Source: Anaerolineaceae bacterium
GTDB taxonomy: Bacteria > Chloroflexota > Anaerolineae > Anaerolineales > Anaerolineaceae
Assembly: GCA_014860845.1 (NCBI GenBank)
Contig: JACZIY010000058.1
Span: 1 to 15,449, forward strand
Direction of reading: 5' to 3'
Length of the DNA stretch: 15,449 bases
The notes beneath the pieces were generated by a model. It was not told the origin of the DNA, made no database searches, and saw nothing but the letters and a program-made list of their open reading frames with translations. Shown piece by piece: positions 1 to 7,401 of the stretch. Positions within the stretch are counted from its first letter, which is position 1. Each line of letters opens with the position of its first letter. The position numbers and the translations under genes are program-made.

Positions 1-1133
1 GAAACCAATCCAACGGACGGTGTGAAGAGATCACTAAGAAGACCACCAAAGCGTTGCTGCTTGTGTAAACCAGGCTGAATTTCAGCACGGATCTGCTTTT
101 CGCGGCTGGGACTGAGATGCCCGGTGTTCTTCGCCACCGATGCACCAGCGATCTTCCCTTCCAGGCGGGCATTTTCAGCGCCACCCACACCAGCACCATC
201 TCCGATCACATAAACCCCAGGCAAACTGGTCTGGCAATCGGCGTCCCGCACGGGGATCCAACCACCTTTACCGGCCTGGTAGGTCATTTCGCAATCAATC
301 ATGCGAGGTAAGCCGGTGTTGGGGGTTAAGGTAAACCCACTCACTACCAGATCTACTTCAAAGACCTTTTCCGTTCCTGGAATGGGGTGACCGGATTTGT
401 CCATTTTTGCTATGATTGCCTGTTCAACCGCCTCCTCTCCTCTGGCTTCCACGATTGACCAACCCACTTTATAGGGAGTTTTAACCCCCAGGATCGTTTT
501 CATGTATTTTGCACCTTCAGTCAAACGGTCCCATTGTTTGAGCATGGTAAAGGCATGCTTGATGCCACGTGGTAGAATGTGGTTGGCTTCGCATAGCGCT
601 ACCACCTCCACACCGGCTTCAATTAAATGGGCTGCCACTGAAAATAAAAGTGGACCTGTACCGGAAATGAGGGCACGTTTCCCGGGAGCAACCCGTTGAT
701 TCTTAAGCATTACCAATGTACCACCACTGGTGACCACACCAGGTAAAGTCCATCCGGGGAAAGCTACTGGGGTATCATACGAACCGGTGGATAGGATCAG
801 GTTCTTTACCCGAACATATTTGGGGGCATTTTCTCCATAAAGTGCCACCAGCCAGCTACCATTCTCTTCCTGAAAAAGACCCCACACCAAACAATTCAGA
901 ATCTTCAGGGAAGGAACTTTTAATACGTGGTTGACCAGATTTCGTCCAGCAGTTTCTGTCTTGTTTTCGTAATCCACTTTGAAAGCAGATGGGATACGCA
1001 TGAAATATTGCCCACCAGGTTGTGGATAATTATCAATCAATACCGTACTCACACCAAAACCCGCTGCACTGATCGTTGCTTCCATGCCGGCGGGTCCGGC
1101 ACCAATCACAGCCAGTTCATACGATTCGATCAT
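1..1133 (-). CDS. NAD(P)/FAD-dependent oxidoreductase, HcnB/OoxA-like large subunit (3' end outside window)
   Basis: My translation of the minus strand from an ATG at 1133 stays open to position 1, giving 377 residues with no stop, so the C-terminus lies outside the window. Residues 11-19 form the N-terminal FAD Rossmann motif (GAGPAGMEA). A second nucleotide-binding loop, GTGPLL, is at 158-163, and the second FAD signature (PGVYVIGDGAGVGGAE) is at 305-320. This is the Pyr_redox_2 layout of the larger flavoprotein of hydrogen cyanide synthase, opine oxidase and hydroxyproline dehydrogenase complexes. Relatives are usually about 460-480 residues and end in a cysteine-rich BFD-like [2Fe-2S] domain, which would be in the missing part. 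AAGGAG lies 8 nt before the ATG, and the start overlaps the stop of the [2Fe-2S] gene as ATGA. The likely role is to pass electrons from the DAO subunit to an acceptor. The family call is firm; the substrate is unknown. Confidence 0.88.
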   Translation of the reverse strand, partial: MIESYELAVIGAGPAGMEATISAAGFGVSTVLIDNYPQPGGQYFMRIPSAFKVDYENKTETAGRNLVNHVLKVPSLKILNCLVWGLFQEENGSWLVALYGENAPKYVRVKNLILSTGSYDTPVAFPGWTLPGVVTSGGTLVMLKNQRVAPGKRALISGTGPLLFSVAAHLIEAGVEVVALCEANHILPRGIKHAFTMLKQWDRLTEGAKYMKTILGVKTPYKVGWSIVEARGEEAVEQAIIAKMDKSGHPIPGTEKVFEVDLVVSGFTLTPNTGLPRMIDCEMTYQAGKGGWIPVRDADCQTSLPGVYVIGDGAGVGGAENARLEGKIAGASVAKNTGHLSPSREKQIRAEIQPGLHKQQRFGGLLSDLFTPSVGLV

Positions 1134-1438
1134 AATTCCAACTCCTTGCAAGTCTCAATTTGCATGCCTTCTTCCACCGGTGTGATACAGGCGCGCTGGG
1201 CATGAACACCATTAATGGTGACCAGACACTCATAACAAACCCCCATACCGCAATACAAACTGCGTGGTTGTTGATTTTTATGACTCTTATGAAAAGTTCG
1301 GATACCAGCCGCGAGCATGGCAGCTGCTACAGTTTCACCCTGGTAGGCTTCAATCGGTTTGCCATCGACGGTAATGTTGACGGGTTCCCCGCGCTGGATG
1401 GCGGGTAGCATATCACTGGTTTTTTTAATGCGAAACAT
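1130..1438 (-). CDS. small [2Fe-2S]-binding protein, HcnA-like subunit
   Basis: A 102-residue plant-type ferredoxin-fold protein. Cysteines at 63, 68, 71 and 84 give C-x4-C-x2-C-x12-C, the expected [2Fe-2S] ligand spacing. The N-terminal half (ITVDGKPIEAYQGETVAAAML) matches the beta-grasp start of the Fer2_4 domain seen in HcnA and at the N-terminus of sarcosine oxidase alpha. I chose the ATG at 1438 because AAAGGA lies just upstream; a longer reading from 1480 would add 14 residues with no family match. The gene overlaps the end of the upstream DAO gene by 14 nt and the next flavoprotein gene by 4 nt, so the three are almost certainly co-translated as one complex. Its role is to carry electrons between the two flavoproteins. 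Confidence 0.9.
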   Translation of the reverse strand: MFRIKKTSDMLPAIQRGEPVNITVDGKPIEAYQGETVAAAMLAAGIRTFHKSHKNQQPRSLYCGMGVCYECLVTINGVHAQRACITPVEEGMQIETCKELEL

Positions 1439-2585
1439 AAGCATTCCTTTCTGGTAGAAAAGCTTGAATATCCAATTCACTGGTTCCGGTGGTGATCAAT
1501 TGAGCGATAGTTTCACCGACCAGAGAGGTGACGATGACGGTAGAGCGAAAAGCGCTGGCAAGATATAGACCATCGATTCCTGCTACTGGACCTAATAACG
1601 GAAGACCATCTCTGGTATCTGCAATGGCAGCTGACCAGCCACGCAGGATACGCAGTTTTTTGAAAGTTGGAAAATATTTCAAGACAGATCGGGCGATCCA
1701 TGGCAGCGAATTATTTGGAATGTGCGTTTTAAAATGGTCTGCCTCATACATGGATTCGCCTAGCAGGAGATTGCCGTATGTGGATTGGCTGATGGCCATA
1801 TTGGCAAGCAAAACACCTTTGGGAATATCAGCTCCCATCTCAAAGAAGGAGGCGGATGCCAGATGGTTTCTTATTTGAACAGGTAAAGGCTCGGTCACCA
1901 TCGCCTGACCCAATACATAATGCAATACATCCCATTCAAGCCCTAACATTTTTCCGAGTTGATTGGTATATGCCCCGGTACATAAAACAATATTGTCAGC
2001 TGAAAAAGTTTCAGCAGGGGTTTTGATGGATTTTATTTTACGATGTTCCAGTTCAAAACCGGTGACAGGGCAATGATAATATTCCTGAAGACCAGATTGG
2101 CGGGAACGTGTAAGATAGGCATTGATCAACTGGAAAGGGTCAAGTTGACCCTCATCCGCATGATATAGCCCACCCAGAAGACGTGTCGGATCAATGGAGG
2201 GTTCAACTTCCTGCAGGTGATTAGCTGGTATCAGCTCGGATGCTATGCCAATGGCTTGCAAACCTTTTTCGCGTTCTGCCAGGATGTTCCACTGATTTTC
2301 ATTTTCGATGGGTAGCAAACCACCCAGTTTTCGCAGCCCGAGGTTCCAATCCAGTTCCTGTTCGAGCGTTGCAAAGCGGGTGCGTGCCATCTGAATCATT
2401 GGTACACTGAACTGCAGTTCCAGATCCTGAATCTGGATATTGCCATAATTGGCACGCGATGCCCCGGCTGCCATGGATCCCTGGTCGAAAATGGCGGTCT
2501 TCAGGCCAGCTTTGCTGAGATAATAAGCAGCAGAACTCCCGATATAACCGGCTCCGACAACGATGGCATCAAAGTGCTTATGCAA
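1425..2585 (-). CDS. DAO-family FAD-dependent oxidoreductase, HcnC-like catalytic subunit
   Basis: 386 residues, the usual size for D-amino-acid-oxidase/sarcosine-oxidase-beta type flavoproteins. The FAD Rossmann motif GAGYIG is at residues 11-16, followed by an acidic strand end (AIFDQG). Near the C-terminus, RGWSAAIADTRDGLPLLGPV is the typical 'W-x-G-x-x-P-x-T-P-D-x-x-P' region. In the family such enzymes oxidise the C-N bond of amino acids, N-methyl amino acids, opines or proline derivatives. The start is a TTG at 2585, because the Rossmann motif begins only a few residues later, no nearby ATG is available, and GAGG sits 5 nt upstream. It overlaps the HAD phosphatase stop by 8 nt. With the next two genes it forms a three-subunit set. 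The usual GHG-type loop before the last helix is replaced by FRSTVIVTS, which is odd. Substrate unknown. Confidence 0.88.
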   Translation of the reverse strand: MHKHFDAIVVGAGYIGSSAAYYLSKAGLKTAIFDQGSMAAGASRANYGNIQIQDLELQFSVPMIQMARTRFATLEQELDWNLGLRKLGGLLPIENENQWNILAEREKGLQAIGIASELIPANHLQEVEPSIDPTRLLGGLYHADEGQLDPFQLINAYLTRSRQSGLQEYYHCPVTGFELEHRKIKSIKTPAETFSADNIVLCTGAYTNQLGKMLGLEWDVLHYVLGQAMVTEPLPVQIRNHLASASFFEMGADIPKGVLLANMAISQSTYGNLLLGESMYEADHFKTHIPNNSLPWIARSVLKYFPTFKKLRILRGWSAAIADTRDGLPLLGPVAGIDGLYLASAFRSTVIVTSLVGETIAQLITTGTSELDIQAFLPERNAYVSH

Positions 2586-3420
2586 AGGTACCTCGTGATC
2601 GCTGCTCGGCCCAGAGAGAGATTAATTCAAACAGGTCCTCTACGACCAGATCAGGCTGGATACCCTTGGAGATGACCGTTTCCTGGTTGTCAACACCGGT
2701 TTCCACCAGAATCGTCTTCATACCAGCATTTATTCCGCCTTGAATATCGGTTTCCAAACGATCACCCAGCATGGCTGTTTCATGGGGTTGTACGCCCATT
2801 TTTTTCATTCCCAGGTCAAACATAAAGCGATTGGGTTTGCCCATGATAACAGGCTTGACCTGAGTGGCTGTTTCGAGGGCCACCAGGGTCATGCCACATT
2901 CCGGCACGAGACCTTCATCGGTGGGATAGAGCAGATCGGGATTGGTGCCGATGAATTCAGCACCCTGTTGAATGTGCAGGCTGGCATATTTCAGCTTCTC
3001 GTATGTCAAACTGTAATCCCCACCGACTACCACAGCGTCCGCCTTGCCATTCATGCCATCGATAATCTGGATACCCACCTGGGTTAGCGCTTCTTCCAAT
3101 CCGGATTGACCAATCATGTAAACTTTACCCCCCGGATATTTTTTCTGTAAATAAAGGGCAGTCACGGTGGAGCAGGTCAGGATGTTATCGATGGAGAGAT
3201 TTGTTCCAAAAGCATTGATCTTCTGTTGGTAAGCAGCCAGGGTTTTAGTGGCATTGTTGGAAGCCACCTGAAACCGGATGTTGTGAACATTTAAAAAATT
3301 AATAAACTCCACCAGACCGGGAAGGGCCAGATTTCCTCGCATGAGTGTACCATCGATGTCAATCATGATGGCATGAATTTCACTCAGGAATACTGGTGAT
3401 AGTCGCTCTGAGGAACTCAT
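2578..3420 (-). CDS. HAD-IIA family sugar-phosphatase (NagD-like)
   Basis: 280 residues from the ATG at 3420, close to the family's usual 250-280. All HAD motifs are visible: the nucleophile and acid/base aspartates in MIDIDGTL (D21, D23), motif II SNNATK at 54-59, the motif III lysine in GKPNRF (K195), and motif IV GDRLETDI at 219-226. The long insert between motifs II and III is the type C2 cap of the NagD/p-nitrophenylphosphatase subfamily. It probably dephosphorylates a sugar phosphate or phosphoglycolate-like metabolite in the cytoplasm. The ATG shares one base with the preceding kinase stop (TAATG). A GTG at 3426, with GGAG 5 nt upstream, is an alternative start adding two residues. Its place between a sugar kinase and an amine-type dehydrogenase suggests it removes a phosphate from a pathway intermediate or side product. 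Confidence 0.88.
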   Translation of the reverse strand: MSSSERLSPVFLSEIHAIMIDIDGTLMRGNLALPGLVEFINFLNVHNIRFQVASNNATKTLAAYQQKINAFGTNLSIDNILTCSTVTALYLQKKYPGGKVYMIGQSGLEEALTQVGIQIIDGMNGKADAVVVGGDYSLTYEKLKYASLHIQQGAEFIGTNPDLLYPTDEGLVPECGMTLVALETATQVKPVIMGKPNRFMFDLGMKKMGVQPHETAMLGDRLETDIQGGINAGMKTILVETGVDNQETVISKGIQPDLVVEDLFELISLWAEQRSRGTFA

Positions 3421-4910
3421 TACCACACAAGCTCCTGTATGATTTTTTGATATTTTTCAAATTTCTTCTGATAGAAATCTCCTAATGCAAGGTCTGGATG
3501 AACTTCTATTTTCTGAATTTTAAAATATTGGGCACACTCTTCCACTGTCTGATAAATACCCAATCCCAGACAGGCTAGCATGGCAGCTCCCATGGCCGGT
3601 CCGTGGCTGTAGGTGGTTAGCGATACGGTGACCCCATTCACATCCGCGATGATCTGCGGCCAGATAGGGCTACGGGCAGCCCCACCAATCATCCATAATT
3701 GCTGAATTTGTGTACCTTCTTTTTCCAAGGATTCAAGTGCCCAACGCACTTCGAAAGCGGATGTTTCCAGGACTGCCCTGGTCATATCCACGGCTTCGTG
3801 ATTCAGACGAAGGCCGGTGAAACCACCTCCTGGTGGAACATTCCGGGCGAAGGCAGAACCATTTAAAGGAAGAAAGAGCAGGCCGGGATCCAGTTGTTTG
3901 TGTTCACTCAGTGCCTGGTTCATGACAGCAAAACGGTTTTCGCGCTTGCTGCTATCGGCCTGATTTTCCCAGAATTGTTTTTGCATCCATTCCGGGTATG
4001 CGCCAAATCCACCCAGGAACTGGCTAGCAAGCCAATGATTTGGGATGACATGGAAATTAAGATCCATTTGCGGTGGGATCTGCTCCACATTGCCGTGATG
4101 CGTGACAGCATTAATTACCCAGGCGGTACCGCAAGCCAGGAAGCCCTGATCGCTGCCGGTAACCCCGAGTGCCAGCGCTTCAGCCGAGTGATCCTGTCCG
4201 CCCTGAAAAACTGGTAACCCTTTTGGTAAACCAGTTTGCTGGCAAACCTGTTCCGTTAATTCTCCCACGACAGCTGTAGATGCAAATACGGGTGGAAGTT
4301 GATCTGTAGAGATTCCCACAATGTCACATAATTCCTGATTCCATTCACAGGTGCGGATGTCTGTTAGCAACATTTCGGCAGCCATGGAGGGATTGGTGGA
4401 TGATAGTCCGGTGAGCCGGTAATTAAGAAAGGCATTCACCGGCAACCAGTAACTGGTCTTTTTAAATGTTTCGGGATCATTACGTTGAAACCAGGCGATG
4501 ACTGAAAATGGCAAGCCGGGTTGGGGTGACCAACCACTGATCTGGCGTACGCGCTGGGATGTACCATTTTTGCTCCACTCCTGCACAATGGGGAGCGCTC
4601 TCGAATCCAACCAGGTAACCATGTGGTTGGTGGGCATGTAGTTCTCATCCACCGGAATAACGGATCCGCCCTGGGTGGAAAGCACAATGCCGCGAATGCG
4701 TTGATCAGCCGTGACCCGCGCTTTTGAATCACGCAGGGTGGCGATGACCATTTTCCACAATTCTTCGTTGTCCTGTTCGACAATGCCATTCGATTTGGAA
4801 ATCTGACCACAATGATATTCCACCACGCTGCGTTCTTCCCCGCGGGTGTTGATCAAGACACTTTTGATGACAGTGGTACCCACATCCAAACTGAGAATTA
4901 AGTCTTCCAT
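3420..4910 (-). CDS. FGGY-family carbohydrate kinase (first of two)
   Basis: 496 residues, full length for FGGY kinases. The N-terminal phosphate loop is DVGTT (residues 9-13). GGQDH at 237-241 carries the catalytic aspartate (D240), the second phosphate motif is LACGTAW at 258-264, and the adenosine motif is MIGGAARSPIWPQIIADV in the C-terminal lobe. The substrate loop reads LSTQGGSVIPVD instead of the xylulokinase 'GQMHG-x-VLLD', so this is not a plain xylulokinase and probably takes a different ketose or polyol. It lies 3 nt downstream of the aldolase stop with AAAGGA immediately before the ATG, and its own stop shares a base with the HAD gene start. This suggests the aldolase and kinase act in one pathway: ketose to ketose phosphate, then cleavage. 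Substrate not readable. Confidence 0.9.
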   Translation of the reverse strand: MEDLILSLDVGTTVIKSVLINTRGEERSVVEYHCGQISKSNGIVEQDNEELWKMVIATLRDSKARVTADQRIRGIVLSTQGGSVIPVDENYMPTNHMVTWLDSRALPIVQEWSKNGTSQRVRQISGWSPQPGLPFSVIAWFQRNDPETFKKTSYWLPVNAFLNYRLTGLSSTNPSMAAEMLLTDIRTCEWNQELCDIVGISTDQLPPVFASTAVVGELTEQVCQQTGLPKGLPVFQGGQDHSAEALALGVTGSDQGFLACGTAWVINAVTHHGNVEQIPPQMDLNFHVIPNHWLASQFLGGFGAYPEWMQKQFWENQADSSKRENRFAVMNQALSEHKQLDPGLLFLPLNGSAFARNVPPGGGFTGLRLNHEAVDMTRAVLETSAFEVRWALESLEKEGTQIQQLWMIGGAARSPIWPQIIADVNGVTVSLTTYSHGPAMGAAMLACLGLGIYQTVEECAQYFKIQKIEVHPDLALGDFYQKKFEKYQKIIQELVW

Positions 4911-4913
4911 CCT

Positions 4914-5693
4914 TTATCCTTTTGCTATCCGAGCAGCTTCATCAACAGAGACGCCTTGATGGATGATGGCAGCCAGAGCGGCAGCCATGGCACTGGGATT
5001 GTCGGATTCAAAGATATTCCTGCCAATCGTGCCACCAGCTGCGCCGGCGTCCATGGCTTTTTTCATTTCAGTAAGAAATTCTTCTACCGTGTTGCGTTTT
5101 TTGGAACCCATGATCACGACTGGTTTGTAGCAGGCTTCAACTATTTTTTCAAAGCCATCCACATAAGGAACCTTTACCCAGTCTCCCCCCAGCTCAATCC
5201 CAGCTCGGGCAGCCAGTGCCACACGTTCTACAGTGCGATATTCGGGGGTGCTCAGCATGCCACCTGGCACCATTTCCGCCTGGACGGCCAGACCCCAGTG
5301 ATGCGCTTTCGAGGTGATTTCTGCCAGGTTGTTGAAGGTGCGCATTTCTTTTTCATCGCCCGGATAAGCGGAAATGCACAGAGCGTCTGCTCCTAACCGT
5401 AAGGCTTCATCAACTCCAAACCAGACCGGAGCTTCCACATCCGGACCTAAAATGGTGGCAACACCATCGGATCGCAGGATTAAGCCTACCGGGGAGATTT
5501 CTTTAGCGAAATGACGTGCCATGCCATAGGAGGTCATGATACCGTCTACACCACCTTGAATGGCCTTCACAATGGTCTCACCCGGTTTCACCTGCCCTTT
5601 GGTGGGGCCAAAGATGATGGAATGCTCCATCGCCATGATGAGCACTTTACCATCGGGTTTGAATAATCGATTGAGTCGACGTATATTATCCAT
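4914..5693 (-). CDS. DeoC/DhnA/LsrF-type class I aldolase (divergent active site)
   Basis: 259 residues, normal for the class I TIM-barrel aldolases (archaeal-type fructose-bisphosphate aldolase, LsrF, ADH synthase). The likely Schiff-base lysine is K174 in GGDWVKVPY, and the phosphate site includes IGRN (223-226). Two positions differ from the archaeal enzyme as I recall it: the first-strand catalytic Asp of 'DHG' is Glu (E23 in AMEHSI), and the phosphate-loop 'GGPK' reads GSKK (196-199). The residue at the Tyr position of archaeal FBP aldolase is Glu (E140 in QAEM). In family terms it should cleave or form a C-C bond of a phosphorylated ketose, giving DHAP or a related product. AAGGA lies 6 nt before the ATG; the SDR gene ends 11 nt upstream and the kinase begins 3 nt downstream. 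The fold call is firm, the reaction is not. Confidence 0.85.
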   Translation of the reverse strand: MDNIRRLNRLFKPDGKVLIMAMEHSIIFGPTKGQVKPGETIVKAIQGGVDGIMTSYGMARHFAKEISPVGLILRSDGVATILGPDVEAPVWFGVDEALRLGADALCISAYPGDEKEMRTFNNLAEITSKAHHWGLAVQAEMVPGGMLSTPEYRTVERVALAARAGIELGGDWVKVPYVDGFEKIVEACYKPVVIMGSKKRNTVEEFLTEMKKAMDAGAAGGTIGRNIFESDNPSAMAAALAAIIHQGVSVDEAARIAKG

Positions 5694-5704
5694 AATAATT
5701 CCTT

Positions 5705-6457
5705 TTACCCAGCTTCGGTTTTTCTGGTGGCATAACGTTGTCCACCATCCACGCGGATCACATCCGCATTCACATAATCGGCTTCAATCAGGAAATTGAC
5801 AGCATGCGAGACGTCTTCCGGGGTACCCCAACGATCCAGCAAAGTTTTGGCTGCTGTACGGGCAATCTTTTCGTCAGAGTAATCGGGCGGTGCCAGGACA
5901 GGGCCGGGACAGACGGCATTAACGCGCACGTATGGTTTTAATTCCAGTGCCAGTTGACGATTGAGCGCGTACAAAGCTGATTTTCCAACAGTGTGTGCCG
6001 TGAAATTTGGCCAGGCTTCCCAAACAGTCAGGTCTACAATATTAATGATGGCTCCTTCTTTTTTGGAGAGCATGTCTTTAGCAGCCAGATTTGAAACATA
6101 AAAAGCGCCATTGATTAACACCCCGGTGACGAGATGCCAGGCGGTGAAATCATCGGTGGGGACAGGCGTGGTTTGGAATAAGGAAGCACTATTGATCAGA
6201 ATATCCACCAACCCCATTTTTTCATGAATCTGGTTAAACATTTCTCGATCTTGCTCCAGTTCAGCAATATTTGCCTTCACAATCATAGCAGATACACCGA
6301 AGGCTTCCGCTTTCTGAGCTGTTTTTTGGGCTTCTTCTGCATTGCTGTTGTAATTGATGACAACATTCGCACCAGCCTTTGCCAATCCCATTGTGATGGC
6401 TTTACCAATACGAACAGCGCCACCAGTAATCAGAGCGGTTTTTCCCTTAATTTCCAT
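5705..6457 (-). CDS. SDR oxidoreductase, pteridine-reductase/FolM-like, with His at the catalytic Tyr position
   Basis: 250 residues, the classical SDR size. The cofactor loop TGGAVRIG is at 11-18 (an Arg here is typical of NADPH users), NSAS at 89-92 replaces NNAG, and VNAVCPGPV follows the active site. Aligned by spacing, the catalytic triad reads D142, H155 and K159 (from NIVDL and AHTVGK). Asp in place of Ser is the pteridine reductase (PTR1/FolM) pattern, but those enzymes keep Tyr in Y-x-x-x-K; here a CAC codon gives His. The C-terminus NADVIRVDGGQRYA is typical of the same branch. A strong GGAGGG stands just before the ATG, 14 nt after the isomerase gene. Context points to a sugar or aldehyde oxidoreductase in the pathway, though loss of Tyr may mean altered chemistry or a non-catalytic role. 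Confidence 0.86.
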   Translation of the reverse strand: MEIKGKTALITGGAVRIGKAITMGLAKAGANVVINYNSNAEEAQKTAQKAEAFGVSAMIVKANIAELEQDREMFNQIHEKMGLVDILINSASLFQTTPVPTDDFTAWHLVTGVLINGAFYVSNLAAKDMLSKKEGAIINIVDLTVWEAWPNFTAHTVGKSALYALNRQLALELKPYVRVNAVCPGPVLAPPDYSDEKIARTAAKTLLDRWGTPEDVSHAVNFLIEADYVNADVIRVDGGQRYATRKTEAG

Positions 6458-6471
6458 TTACCCTCCAATCA

Positions 6472-7269
6472 TTAAGTTTGAAAAATTGCTTTTACTTTTT
6501 CGAAGGCTTCCGCCTCGGTTGTTGAAGGACGGAATTCCATGCCGATTAATCCATCATACCCCAGTTCTTTGAGTTTTTTCACTAAATTTGGAAAATTTAT
6601 CTCGCCTGTGCCTGGTTCGTTGCGTGTAGGTACATCGCCGATATGGAAGGTAGGGTAGAGTCCCCAGAATTTTTCCATACCATAGATCAGATTGCCAGCA
6701 TTGCGTTGTTGATGATAGCAATCAAAAGCCAATCGGAATTGGGGATGATCCATGCGGCGCACCCAATCGGCGGCCAGTTCATGATCACGCACCAGAATGT
6801 CTCCCTGAATGGGGTTCTGATTCAGGCACTCGACCCACACTTCAACGCTGGTTTGTTCGACCATTTTCATAATTTTTTCAGTCTGGTCGAGAAGATTAGC
6901 ATACTGCAGAGGTTCAGAATAATTGCCAGACAGACGTTTTGACCATTCTTTTCCATCAATAATATCGATCTGATTGGAGAAAATGAAGAGATGTTCAATA
7001 TTATAACGCTCTGCCATCTCCAGGGTCTCTGCCCAGGTACGCAATGTTTTCTCATTGTCTGCCGGGTCTGCCAGAGAACCCATATCATGATCGAAAGTCG
7101 AGTTGAGAATGCTACCGTGACGTTTACATTCTTCTGCGATGCCAGCCACATCTATCAAACGCCAGCACCATACATCCAGTCGTTTTACCCCTAATTTCGC
7201 GAACGGTTCTACCCGCTCAATCAGAGGACGGTCGGTAAACCAAAAGTCCATATATCCAGTGAATTCCAT
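6472..7269 (-). CDS. hydroxypyruvate-isomerase-like TIM barrel (sugar phosphate isomerase/epimerase family)
   Basis: 265 residues, matching the 258-270 of Hyi/OtnI-type isomerases. Metal and acid/base residues fall in the expected places: E147 (VECLN), D183 and H186 (DCYHQQ), H209 (HIGDVP) and E245 (MEFRP). The loop RNEPGTGEINFPNL at 216-229 is close to the Hyi signature. In that family the enzyme interconverts hydroxypyruvate and tartronate semialdehyde, or a 2-oxo-tetronate with its 3-oxo isomer; related members epimerise ketoses. No glyoxylate carboligase or tartronate semialdehyde reductase is next to it, so a sugar or sugar-acid isomerase within this pathway is more likely than glyoxylate use. 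AAAAGGATG lies before the ATG. It follows a 132-nt gap and heads a tightly packed run of genes. Confidence 0.85.
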   Translation of the reverse strand: MEFTGYMDFWFTDRPLIERVEPFAKLGVKRLDVWCWRLIDVAGIAEECKRHGSILNSTFDHDMGSLADPADNEKTLRTWAETLEMAERYNIEHLFIFSNQIDIIDGKEWSKRLSGNYSEPLQYANLLDQTEKIMKMVEQTSVEVWVECLNQNPIQGDILVRDHELAADWVRRMDHPQFRLAFDCYHQQRNAGNLIYGMEKFWGLYPTFHIGDVPTRNEPGTGEINFPNLVKKLKELGYDGLIGMEFRPSTTEAEAFEKVKAIFQT

Positions 7270-7401
7270 TTTTTTACATCCTTTTAGAATAAAAATTTAA
7301 CCAGGAATAGTCAGCACCTTGTTAAGTTCCTGATCTGTCCAGAAACTTATTTATTAAATTGTTAACGAACGCAGAGATATTTGATTTATTTTACCCAGAT
7401 A
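7270..7401 (-). other. 132-nt intergenic gap inside unit 3; possible internal promoter
   Basis: This is the only sizeable gap between the alcohol dehydrogenase and the left edge. I see no ORF, no strong hairpin with a T-run, and hence no terminator. A 6-bp inverted repeat (CAGGAA at 7302-7307 with TTCCTG at 7327-7332) has a 19-nt loop and is weak. On the minus strand CTGACT followed 17 nt later by TATTCT is a poor but possible promoter close to the isomerase gene. The gap may separate an alcohol/aldehyde sub-operon from a sugar sub-operon, but the sequence does not decide this. Confidence 0.3.

Noticed and set aside
1..2585. Hydrogen cyanide synthase (hcnABC)
   Set aside because: Subunit architecture is the same, but the same architecture serves opine and hydroxyproline dehydrogenases, and the sugar-catabolism context makes cyanide production unlikely.
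4956..5396. Plus-strand open frame of 146 codons opposite the 4914-5693 aldolase
   Set aside because: Antisense shadow of a real gene; the translation is rich in His, Phe and Cys and shows no domain.
3420..5693. AI-2 processing genes (lsrK and lsrF)
   Set aside because: An FGGY kinase beside an LsrF-fold aldolase recalls lsrK/lsrF, but no LsrG, LsrR or Lsr transporter is present and the neighbours are oxidoreductases, so the similarity is only at family level.
7302..7332. Inverted repeat CAGGAA/TTCCTG in the 132-nt gap as a terminator
   Set aside because: A 6-bp stem with a 19-nt loop and no T-run on the minus strand is too weak to call a terminator.
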